Below are positions 1 to 6,174 of a stretch of 6,578 bases of DNA, one piece after another. Source of the DNA: Lachnospiraceae bacterium (GTDB lineage: Bacteria > Bacillota > Clostridia > Lachnospirales > Lachnospiraceae); the NCBI GenBank assembly GCA_016282215.1, contig JAEEKC010000302.1, positions 1-6,578 of the forward strand, given 5' to 3'. The number at the start of each line of letters is the position of its first letter. The first letter of the stretch is position 1. The notes beneath the pieces are model-generated. The model made no database searches. It saw nothing but the letters and a program-made list of their open reading frames with translations, and was not told the origin of the DNA. The translations under genes and the position numbers were made by a program.

Positions 1-720
1 CGTTAGCACAGCATTTGAATTGTATTCAAGATACATACGTCTAATATCCTTAATGCTCTTTTTTCTGACTAAAACTATTTCATCATTATCCATAACAAAA
101 TTTTCATTCATACTTCTTACATAATAAAGGTTAACAAGGAAGCTTCTGTGGCAGCGTAAAAAGCGCTTGTCATCAATATCGTTTTCCACCAGATCGAGGC
201 GGGTATATACAGTATGTACCTTGCCGTCACTGCAATGGATCAGACATTTTGTATTCGAGCTTTCGATATATCTGATATTATCATAGGAAATATATTCTAC
301 GCTGCTTCGTTTCTTGACTATGATCGTATTTTTGCGTCTGCCTATGAGGATCCTGTCCATTACATTACAAAACTTCTCATAATTATGCGGCTTCAACAAA
401 TAACCTGCCGCATCTACGTCATAGCTTTCAACTGCATACTTATCAGAAGCAGTAAGAAAAACTATCTTCCCGTTATAGCCTCCTGAACGAAGTTTTTTTG
501 CAACTTCGATGCCAAGAAGACTATTAAGGTAAATGTCAAGAAAAATAATATCATATCTGTTGCTTTCCTCAATATCATCGATTAGAGTAACTTCATTACA
601 ATATTCTGTAACGTGATACAGAAAAGACTTGTCTTTAAAATAGCCATCTATCATTTCTGAAATTACAAATCTGTCAAAGCTGCTGTCATCACAGACCGCT
701 ATTTCAAATACATCTTTCAT
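1..720 (-). CDS. LytTR-family response regulator (AgrA/ComE type), 3' end beyond window
   Basis: This is a cytoplasmic two-component response regulator with 240 codons open to the window edge, so the extreme C-terminus is missing. The N-terminal receiver domain (about residues 5-125) has the acidic pair D11-D12, the likely phosphoacceptor D62 in FLDIYL, T90 in VFLTAS and K110 in AAGYLLKP. The LytTR DNA-binding domain (about 132 onward) shows YISYDNIRYIESSNTKCLIH and FLRCHRSFLVNLYYV. These proteins are phosphorylated by a membrane histidine kinase and bind direct repeats upstream of targets; no kinase is in the window. The ATG at 720-718 follows AAGGGAG at suitable spacing. It lies 35 bp downstream of the Spo0A-like gene on the same strand with no terminator between, so the two are probably co-transcribed. 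The family call is very secure; the target genes are unknown. Confidence 0.93.
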   Translation of the reverse strand, partial: MKDVFEIAVCDDSSFDRFVISEMIDGYFKDKSFLYHVTEYCNEVTLIDDIEESNRYDIIFLDIYLNSLLGIEVAKKLRSGGYNGKIVFLTASDKYAVESYDVDAAGYLLKPHNYEKFCNVMDRILIGRRKNTIIVKKRSSVEYISYDNIRYIESSNTKCLIHCSDGKVHTVYTRLDLVENDIDDKRFLRCHRSFLVNLYYVRSMNENFVMDNDEIVLVRKKSIKDIRRMYLEYNSNAVLT

Positions 721-755
721 TTCTTACTCCCTTACTGTAACTATTGATCAATATC

Positions 756-1160
756 TTAATGCATATATGTTTTGTTATTATTTATCATTCTATACTTATC
801 TGCTAATAGCCATATAAATTCACTTGAATAAGGCTTGCAGTCATCATAATATCCAAGAATAGCCTTAATGCCTTCTCTGTTCCTGTCCCACGCAGCTTCT
901 ATGGAATATCTGAGACCACGTTCGATTCTTTTAACGGACGAATCAAGTTCATCTGCAATCTGAGGATATAGCTCAGTTGTAAGCTTTACATTTATATTAT
1001 TCGAGCGATTGATCTTTAATATGATATATAAAAGATAATTATATCCTGCTGTATTTCTTGGAATTCCAAGCTGATTGAGCAAAGAGGCAATGATGTCCCT
1101 CTCGTTCATAACTTCCGTAAGCTTTTTTTCATTATTTTCTTCTACACATATATTATACAT
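756..1160 (-). CDS. Stand-alone Spo0A C-terminal-like DNA-binding protein (no receiver domain)
   Basis: This 134-aa protein aligns through most of its length with the DNA-binding effector domain of Spo0A, the sporulation master regulator. Recognisable landmarks, in order, are SLLNQLGIPRNTAGYNYL (27-43), the LYPQIADEL helix (64-72), the recognition-helix block SSVKRIERGLRYSIEAAW (74-91) and the SSEFIWLLADKYRM end (112-125). In Bacillus Spo0A the matching block is the RVERAIRHAIEVAW element that contacts 0A boxes. The roughly 120-residue receiver domain that normally precedes it is absent; only about 20 unrelated residues stand in front, so phosphorylation cannot control it in cis. The ATG at 1160-1158 has a perfect GGAGGT ribosome binding site, which argues for an intact gene rather than a fragment. 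It is the first gene of a likely operon with the LytTR regulator. The domain is confident; a role in sporulation is not implied. Confidence 0.88.
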   Translation of the reverse strand: MYNICVEENNEKKLTEVMNERDIIASLLNQLGIPRNTAGYNYLLYIILKINRSNNINVKLTTELYPQIADELDSSVKRIERGLRYSIEAAWDRNREGIKAILGYYDDCKPYSSEFIWLLADKYRMINNNKTYMH

Positions 1161-1201
1161 TTTATACCTCCGTTTTATAAATTAATAGATTTGTCTGTAA
1201 T

Positions 1202-1233
1202 AGTATAATAGCATATTTTTTGTCAGAAAAAGA
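1202..1233 (-). promoter_or_regulatory. Candidate promoter of the Spo0A-like/LytTR operon, with a 0A-box-like site
   Basis: Upstream of the Spo0A-like gene the minus strand carries overlapping good -10 hexamers, TATTAT (1210-1205) and TATACT (1207-1202). The -35 is poor: TTTTCT or TTTCTG at 16-17 bp spacing. On the plus strand TGTCAGA (1221-1227), inside TTTTTTGTCAGAAAAA, differs by one base from the Spo0A box TGTCRAA. It sits between the -10 and -35 regions, where a bound protein would block or modulate transcription. This is suggestive only, because AT-rich DNA yields such matches by chance. Confidence 0.35.
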
Positions 1234-1265
1234 ATAATTATGAAAAAAGACGATTTCATTATGAA

Positions 1266-1925
1266 TTATAATGCATAAGAAAAATACTTTTCTGCCTGTG
1301 AGATTAGTGATCCATGAACTTCATCCTGATACACTATTTCAGAATCAGACTTAAAATATCCGATCTTTATAAAAGAACCCGGTATCCACTTTTCAGGCTT
1401 ATGATGAAATAATAGTATCGCTGCTCTTGTAGAAATATCATTATTAAGTAGATTAAGATTATCGAGAAGCTGCGGATTATCCACACTTAACGCTTTAGAA
1501 TCCATACGTTGACTGCTTTCAGCCTGTTCTCTGAATATATCAAAGCTGTCATGTCTGAAGTCTTCAGGCTTTATACCGTCTATCGGAACACTATCCCATG
1601 TAATGCCTGTCTTTTTCAATAAGAATTGATTAAGTGCAGGTCCGACTAACTGCTGTTTTGTGCTTCCCGATCTATAGTGGTACTCACCATGATAGCTGAC
1701 ATGATAAGGATTGGCACTGACAATTATCTCAATATAGTACTTTCCGCCTTTATTATGCAAATTAACATCTGCTACTATTCCAAGAGCATTTACTATTTTG
1801 TTTGGAATATCTTCTAACAGCTTTTTACTCTTTTCTACTCCGACAACCTCGCCGTCATCATTCATACCTATATATATTTTACCGCCCTGTGCGTTTGCAA
1901 AGCCACATACCGTCCTGAAAGGCAT
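1266..1925 (-). pseudogene. AlbA_2/Schlafen-type ATP-binding protein, truncated at both ends
   Basis: The 219 residues match the N-terminal half of AlbA_2-domain (divergent AAA-4, RecG-like C-terminus) proteins, which are usually about 450-500 aa. Visible blocks are TVCGFANAQGGKIYIGMNDDG (5-25), YYIEIIVSANPYHVSYHGEYHYRSGSTK (63-90), RAAILLFHHKPEKW and IKIGYFKSDSEIVYQDEVHGSL (186-207). The usual N-terminal ExxxxEFK segment before TVCGFAN is missing. An in-frame TAG lies two codons upstream of the ATG, and no Shine-Dalgarno sequence precedes it. At the other end the frame stops just after the QDEVHGSL...EKYF segment, where relatives continue into TKYL and a winged-helix/ATPase-like half; I found no continuation in any frame before 1165. 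Family members are often transcriptional regulators or phage-defence-related, but this copy is probably inactive. A small chance remains that it is translated as a stand-alone domain. Confidence 0.75.
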
Positions 1926-2031
1926 GCTTAACTAATTGATATGTCCACCAAAACATGATATTATAAAAATAAATATCAACATTTTCCTACATTGTGCTTT
2001 AACTATTATTCTAATACACAATAAAATGTGA

Positions 2032-2060
2032 AATGCTCCCTGAAGAATTCAGGGAGCATT
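2032..2060 (-). terminator. Perfect hairpin, likely terminator of the dockerin gene
   Basis: AATGCTCCCTGAA (2032-2044) and TTCAGGGAGCATT (2048-2060) form a perfect 13-bp stem with a 3-nt loop. Read on the minus strand it is followed by TCACATTTTATT, a moderately T-rich tail; on the plus strand it is followed by AGTAAAATTA. It therefore suits the dockerin gene ending 108 bp upstream on the minus strand, although the T-run is interrupted. It also separates the dockerin transcript from the AlbA_2 remnant. Confidence 0.65.
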
Positions 2061-2167
2061 AGTAAAATTAACAAACTTCATTTATCATCATATGAACCAA
2101 ACAAATAGCACTTTGGTAGCATTAAAATGATAAGTAACATCAATAATACAAAAGCTTATCTTTTGAC

Positions 2168-3190
2168 TTATAAGCCAAGAAGTAACTCCTGTATAGTCTG
2201 AGCATCGCCAACTGTTATACCGTTATCGTCAAGGTCAGCGTTAAAGCTGCCTTGTGCTGAGAGCTGGTATTTATTAGGATTTGCAAGAGCCTGCATAATA
2301 AGTACTGCATCTGCCATATCCATTTGTTTGTCGCAGTTAGAATCTCCTTCAACCGCATTAAATAAATCAACATTATTTGTTTTGAATACTGGAGGTGACT
2401 CTTCATTTATAGCGAATCCGCCAAAAACACCGATTTTCTCATTGACTTTCATTGAAAAGTCTATCCACTCTTTTAACGTCATGTTACTTGCAGGAACTAC
2501 AGAAGCTTCATATGCAGTAAAGCCTTCATCCTTATCCGAGAAAGAAGTAAGTTCAACTGTAGCATCAGGTAAAAGTTCTTTTGTAAGTTCAACCAATTGA
2601 TTACGTTTTGCAATCTGTTCTTCAGGTGGCGTCCATATGCCCTTGTCATAATCATATGAACAGAATCCGAAACGGCTTAAGCTTTCGCTGTTGGCTATGC
2701 CTTCATGAATGGAATACAGATCAGTACTGTAAACGAATTCCGTGATAAGGTTATTGTCATTCAGAAGGGAATACAACATTTTGATATCATTATTTGATAC
2801 GGTTTTATACAGTCTGCATTCATAGTTTGTTTTTTCAACATGAAATACTTTCCCGTCTATTCCAACTTGCTGCAAAGCATCGGAAAGAATTTGTCTGCCG
2901 TTAGCGTCAGGAAGATTTATTCTGATTGCATCGTAATTTTCCTTCGTCAGCAGCTTTACTGTACAACCTGAGTCATTTTCGTTTGGCATCTTGATGTATA
3001 GTTCATAGTCATTTGGAAAATTTGGATCTTTCTTCGAAACCTCAACCTCCTTAATGAAGGTATAGCCTTCAAGCTGCTGATGAATAGTCTCATAAGAATC
3101 AGCAGGGATATAGATTGCAGAAGCCGACAACGGCATAAGGGATACTGCGCATGTTAATAATGTTGTTATACCTGTTATGAGCTTTTTCAT
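2168..3190 (-). CDS. Secreted dockerin-containing protein (type I dockerin, ruminococcal kind)
   Basis: This 340-aa exported protein has a C-terminal dockerin, a module that binds cohesins on scaffoldins and so attaches the protein to a cellulosome-like complex. Residues 1-25 are a signal peptide: MKK, hydrophobic core, SASA cleavage site. Residues 26-280 are a mixed alpha/beta region that I do not recognise; it has no evident glycoside hydrolase signature. Residues 282-340 are the dockerin. Repeat one is GDSNCDKQMDMADAVLIMQ and repeat two is NADLDDNGITVGDAQTIQ, each with calcium-binding Asp/Asn positions, followed by ELLLGL at the end. The start at 3190 is chosen because AGAAGGTG lies just before it and the signal peptide begins there; an ATG six codons upstream would place that site inside the gene. 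It is divergent from the ECF sigma operon. Its catalytic or binding role is unknown. Confidence 0.9.
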   Translation of the reverse strand: MKKLITGITTLLTCAVSLMPLSASAIYIPADSYETIHQQLEGYTFIKEVEVSKKDPNFPNDYELYIKMPNENDSGCTVKLLTKENYDAIRINLPDANGRQILSDALQQVGIDGKVFHVEKTNYECRLYKTVSNNDIKMLYSLLNDNNLITEFVYSTDLYSIHEGIANSESLSRFGFCSYDYDKGIWTPPEEQIAKRNQLVELTKELLPDATVELTSFSDKDEGFTAYEASVVPASNMTLKEWIDFSMKVNEKIGVFGGFAINEESPPVFKTNNVDLFNAVEGDSNCDKQMDMADAVLIMQALANPNKYQLSAQGSFNADLDDNGITVGDAQTIQELLLGL

Positions 3191-3195
3191 AAAAA

Positions 3196-3203
3196 CACCT
3201 TCT
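3196..3203 (-). promoter_or_regulatory. Ribosome binding site fixing the dockerin gene start
   Basis: AGAAGGTG on the minus strand ends five bases before the ATG at 3190-3188. It decides between that start and the in-frame ATG at 3208, which lacks a comparable site and would add MEEGVF ahead of the signal peptide. Confidence 0.75.
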
Positions 3204-3268
3204 TCCATAGATTTGGCTTAACAAGATGACGTATATCAGAAACATACATCAGTCATTTTATTGCCTTT

Positions 3269-3296
3269 GTAATATTAGTCTTTTCGTAATAGGCAA
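3269..3296 (-). promoter_or_regulatory. Weak candidate promoter for the dockerin gene
   Basis: TTGCCT (3296-3291) and TATTAC (3274-3269) are separated by 16 bp on the minus strand, about 80 bp upstream of the gene start. The -35 hexamer lies within one arm of a spaced inverted repeat, ATTGCC (3260-3265) and GGCAAT (3292-3297), which could be an operator. Both hexamers are imperfect. The rest of the 3209-3474 intergenic region is AT-rich with no other clear structure. Confidence 0.25.
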
Positions 3297-3402
3297 TTTT
3301 CGTATGTAAAATGAAAAAATATCTGAAATATGTTATATTTTGTATAGATACACAATACACCTGACTTGTTTTTGTGCATTATGTGGTTTTTATGCGAATA
3401 TT

Positions 3403-3431
3403 TTGAATTAAACTACGAAAAAAGGCATTAA
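3403..3431 (+). promoter_or_regulatory. Weak candidate promoter for the sigma factor operon
   Basis: TTGAAT (3403-3408) and CATTAA (3426-3431) are 17 bp apart on the plus strand, about 45 bp before the sigma gene. The -10 hexamer is poor. A GGAACC motif at 3451-3456, typical of ECF -35 elements, lies closer, but its matching -10 would fall at the start codon. The real promoter is therefore uncertain. Confidence 0.22.
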
Positions 3432-3474
3432 TAAACAGACTAAAGATTAAGGAACCCTTGTAAGGAGGGATATT

Positions 3475-4032
3475 ATGGATAACGGCGCAAGTAGCTACCA
3501 CCGTTTTCTATCTGGCGATAAAAACGGACTTGAAGTAATAATCCGTTTTTATAGTGATAGCCTTACTTTGTACATATGTACACTTGTTGGAAATATGGAC
3601 GATGCAAGAGAAGTTATGACTGAGACCTTCGTCGAATTATATGTAAAACAGCCTAAATATTCAAGAAAAAGTACATTCAAGACATGGCTTTATTCCATAG
3701 CCAGGCACATTGCATATGATTTCCTGAAACACAAAAATAAATATACTGCTCTGTCTGTGGATGAATTGAAAGATCTTCCAAGTAAGAGTGATCTTGAAAA
3801 AGAGCTTGATAACAAAGATGAAAAGGAACAGCTTTATCAGGCAATAGATAAGCTGAAACCCGAATACAGACAGGTTATCTATCTTATTTATATTGAAGGC
3901 TTCAGTAATACCGAAACGGCGGATATAATGAAAAAAAGTAAAAAGCAGACTGGCGAACTGTTGTATCGTGCAAAAAAGGCTTTGAAAAAAATACTTGAAA
4001 AGGAGGATGGCGGCTATGAAAGATCACTATGA
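3475..4032 (+). CDS. ECF-type RNA polymerase sigma-70 family factor
   Basis: This 185-aa sigma factor of the two-domain extracytoplasmic-function type directs RNA polymerase to a small set of promoters. Region 2 spans about residues 20-90, with DDAREVMTETFVELY and FKTWLYSIARHIAYDFLK carrying the -10 recognition helix. After a charged linker (91-115), region 4 (about 117-173) has AIDKLKPEYRQVIYLIYIEGFSNTETADIM and the recognition-helix part KKSKKQTGELLYRAKKALKKIL. No region 1.1 or 3 is present, as expected. The ATG at 3475 has AAGGAGG six bases upstream. The N-terminus MDNGASSYHRFLSGDKNGLEVIIR matches a subfamily I know from Oscillospiraceae, where it is typically followed by a membrane-protein gene, as here. 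The genes overlap by 17 bp, implying translational coupling and a sigma/anti-sigma pair. Target genes are not known; the divergent dockerin gene is a candidate. Confidence 0.93.
   Translation: MDNGASSYHRFLSGDKNGLEVIIRFYSDSLTLYICTLVGNMDDAREVMTETFVELYVKQPKYSRKSTFKTWLYSIARHIAYDFLKHKNKYTALSVDELKDLPSKSDLEKELDNKDEKEQLYQAIDKLKPEYRQVIYLIYIEGFSNTETADIMKKSKKQTGELLYRAKKALKKILEKEDGGYERSL
4000..4006 (+). promoter_or_regulatory. Ribosome binding site fixing the membrane-protein start
   Basis: AAGGAGG lies inside the end of the sigma gene, nine bases before the ATG at 4016. In-frame alternatives are the TTG at 3995 and the ATG at 4007; they lie upstream of or directly abut this site and so cannot use it. 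The start at 4016, giving MKDHYEKIF, is preferred. Confidence 0.85.
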
Positions 4033-5413
4033 GAAAATATTCGATATAGTTGTCAAAAGAGGCGACGAAAGACTTAAAAGAAAAAAAATCATAATGTCAC
4101 GTTGTACTCGTGTCGCCTTTTCATTATCAGGAATTTGTGCGGCAATTGTTGTTGGATTTAGTATCTGGCATAATAAGGATATAAATCATCTCATAGTGCC
4201 AGATAATAATATTATAATTTCAGAACCATCAACTGTCAGCTTAACAACTTCAACTCCAAATACAGTTACTTCAGGGACTGTTTCTCCTCAAGTGACTGAA
4301 AAGAAAACTGTTACAACCAAGAATCATACCACCACATCTGCCTCTTGCTCAACTTCTAAAGCTGCGTCATCAGCTGTTACTACTGCAACTGCCAAACCTC
4401 TGAGAACTACCAATGCAACACAAACAAAACCTGTTGAACAGCCAACACAAGCAACTACTACTGTTGTTAGTAGAGATATAAGAATAAATAATCCTGATGC
4501 TAAACTGATAATCGACAAATTCAGCGAGATTCACCTTGATGATGGTACCGTTTACAGGCTAAAACAAACTGATAATGTCACACCCATAGGATTAAAAAAG
4601 GAAACTAAGGAACTTATAAATGATGACAGTAATGAAAATAAAAGGTATATTATAAATGCTGAAATCTATGATATAGCTCTTGAAAATTATAATGGAATGA
4701 TAGCAGTAAAGTATGAAGGCAGCAATGAAGTATACTATTATTCTGCAGTTAATGATAATGTAAACAGTATGGAACAGATTCGTTTCAATGTACCATTTGG
4801 CAAACTGGGCTCTAAATATGTTTCTTGCAATGTTCAGCACGTTGACGATAAAAAAATTGGCGAGTTTCTTGAAGACATCAGCTTAAATGGGAAAAATGAG
4901 ATCACTGGAGAAGAAGTATCAATTGGTGCAAAAGTATTTAAGATCAATAATATTTCTTCTGATTGTGCGATAGCTATAAAGTACGATACTGATAACGAAT
5001 ATCACGTTTTCAGAAATATTAACTATTCACCCGAAACACTCGGTCAGCTTATCAATGATATGAATCTTGAACATGAAATGATAATAAACGGTGTGTACGT
5101 CGATGATACCTTCTATAAAATAGATCCCGAAAAGCTTTGGGAGATTTTATTTAACGACAGAGACATTGAAAACTGCGGCAGCGGTATGTCTCAGGGCGAT
5201 TGTGGAATAAGTATAGATATTCCATTAACGGGAAGAAAAAACATTGGAATAACTGTAAATAGAAACGGTTACATCTCAACAAACATAGCTGAAAGCGTTG
5301 CAAAATTCAATATCGGTACTGCAAAAACCAAAGAATTCATTGATTATGTCAATCAATATGGCGTTATAATTGAAAATGAAACCAAACAAAAAGAAGAATC
5401 TCCATTGGAGTGA
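4016..5413 (+). CDS. Putative membrane anti-sigma factor/sensor with repeated ectodomain
   Basis: This 465-aa single-pass membrane protein is translationally coupled to the ECF sigma gene. Residues 1-29 are a short, basic cytoplasmic segment (MKDHYEKIFDIVVKRGDERLKRKK...). Residues about 31-52 form one membrane helix (VAFSLSGICAAIVVGFSIWH). Residues about 70-152 are an almost pure Thr/Ser/Ala/Pro stalk. The remainder is an outside domain with no family I recognise. It looks internally repeated: IAVKYEGSNEVYYYS (229-243), IAIKYDTDNEYHVFR (319-333) and, more weakly, IGITVNRNGYISTNI (410-424) each follow a helix-plus-strand segment such as DDKKIGEFLEDI or DPEKLWEILF. The short inner tail lacks a zinc-binding anti-sigma motif (no HxxxCxxC). 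Gene context makes it the likely anti-sigma partner, releasing the sigma factor on an external signal. The anti-sigma role is inferred, not shown by a conserved domain. Confidence 0.8.
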   Translation: MKDHYEKIFDIVVKRGDERLKRKKIIMSRCTRVAFSLSGICAAIVVGFSIWHNKDINHLIVPDNNIIISEPSTVSLTTSTPNTVTSGTVSPQVTEKKTVTTKNHTTTSASCSTSKAASSAVTTATAKPLRTTNATQTKPVEQPTQATTTVVSRDIRINNPDAKLIIDKFSEIHLDDGTVYRLKQTDNVTPIGLKKETKELINDDSNENKRYIINAEIYDIALENYNGMIAVKYEGSNEVYYYSAVNDNVNSMEQIRFNVPFGKLGSKYVSCNVQHVDDKKIGEFLEDISLNGKNEITGEEVSIGAKVFKINNISSDCAIAIKYDTDNEYHVFRNINYSPETLGQLINDMNLEHEMIINGVYVDDTFYKIDPEKLWEILFNDRDIENCGSGMSQGDCGISIDIPLTGRKNIGITVNRNGYISTNIAESVAKFNIGTAKTKEFIDYVNQYGVIIENETKQKEESPLE

Positions 5414-5438
5414 TTCAAAAGTTAAAAAGTAACTTGAT

Positions 5439-5475
5439 AAAAAGAGTCAGTACAAAATTGTACTGACTCTTTTTT
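5439..5475. terminator. Bidirectional rho-independent terminator between convergent genes
   Basis: AAAAAGAGTCAGTACAA (5439-5455) and TTGTACTGACTCTTTTT (5458-5474) form a perfect 17-bp inverted repeat around a two-base centre. The A/T ends give a six-T run on the plus strand (5470-5475) and a five-T run on the minus strand. It lies 26 bp past the membrane-protein stop and 27 bp past the protease stop on the other strand, so it can end both transcripts. Confidence 0.92.
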
Positions 5476-5501
5476 GAGAATAACTACTTTATTTCGTAAA
5501 T

Positions 5502-6135
5502 TCATGAATTGAATTTAACAAGATGCCATATGTTAGGACACATACGAACACCCGAATTATATTGATAATCTCCTTTTCCAGAAGTATGAATGCCAATGAC
5601 AATATAATAATGTTCACCATTATATACTAAATCGGTATATATAGGTGAACCGCTTGATCCAGAATATGTATCAGAAGTATATTTCATTTCAATATATCCA
5701 CTGGTACTATTTTTTAAACGACCTTCACCTGTTGATTCATAAGTCAAATCTGTTGGAAACCCCGTTACCGAAATATCTGCTTCTTCAATAATCGCCCTAT
5801 CTAAAGCATATCCATGTCCAAAAACATTATAATCTGACAAATCACATAAATCTGAAACAGTAATTAGTGCATAATCCGTTGGAGAAGCTCCACAATAATC
5901 GCTTGGTATACTGTAATCAACGGCGGAAGGAGTGTATTCTACTACTCCATTATTATCGTAGAAAGTAATACTAGAAATCTTTTTACCATATACAACATGC
6001 CCAGCAGTTAAAATTCCATTCTCGCTTACCACAAATCCTGTGGCCCATGTACCATCAGTTTTATAAACTTAATAATAATATTATAACAGGATAGTTCATA
6101 TGCTCTTCATTGGCTTCTCCCCCTATAAAAAGATC
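5502..6135 (-). pseudogene. Trypsin/V8-like serine protease with frameshifted N-terminus
   Basis: From about 6068 to 5502 the frame encodes most of a chymotrypsin-fold (S1-type) protease: TDGTWATGFVVSENG, His in ILTAGHVV, Asp in SPTDYALI and Ser in SGSSGSPI, then IGIHTSG and a normal C-terminal helix (MCPNIWHLVKF). The GSSGSP context is closer to V8/glutamyl endopeptidases than to the GDSGGP of trypsins. The frame has no good start: GTG at 6032 would delete the first strand, and TAA, TAA and TGA lie upstream in frame (6071-6069, 6083-6081, 6098-6096). One frame over, positions 6135-6064 encode FIGGEANEEHMNYPV plus a hydrophobic strand. This resembles a mature protease N-terminus, and the Ile-to-catalytic-His distance of about 42 residues matches the roughly 41 of the family. 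No signal peptide is recoverable. The gene looks inactivated by a frameshift and loss of its 5' end. A sequencing error could explain the shift but not the missing secretion signal. Confidence 0.7.
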
Positions 6136-6174
6136 TTAGAAAGCACTTTTTAATAAAGATAAAAAATCTTTATA

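Noticed and set aside
214..486. 90-codon plus-strand open frame
   Set aside because: It lies entirely antisense to the LytTR regulator, whose receiver and LytTR motifs are unambiguous, and its translation looks like no known protein.
2328..2600. Plus-strand 90-codon frame and minus-strand 63-codon frame (2215-2406) within the dockerin gene
   Set aside because: Both overlap the dockerin coding region in other frames, lack ribosome binding sites and have low-complexity translations.
4230..4470. Repetitive ACT/ACA-rich stretch resembling a DNA tandem repeat
   Set aside because: There is no fixed repeat unit. It simply encodes the Thr/Ser-rich stalk of the membrane protein.
4324..4840. Two minus-strand frames (4324-4518 and 4592-4840), one hydrophobic
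   Set aside because: They are antisense to the membrane-protein gene. The Val/Ala-rich one is the mirror of the Thr/Ser-rich stalk, and the other mirrors AT-rich codons.
6108..6124. AGGGGGAG followed six bases later by ATG on the minus strand, in frame with the protease
   Set aside because: It looks like a ribosome binding site and start, but the frame hits TGA after four codons. The G-run is better explained as the Gly-Gly codons of the IGGE peptide in the neighbouring frame.
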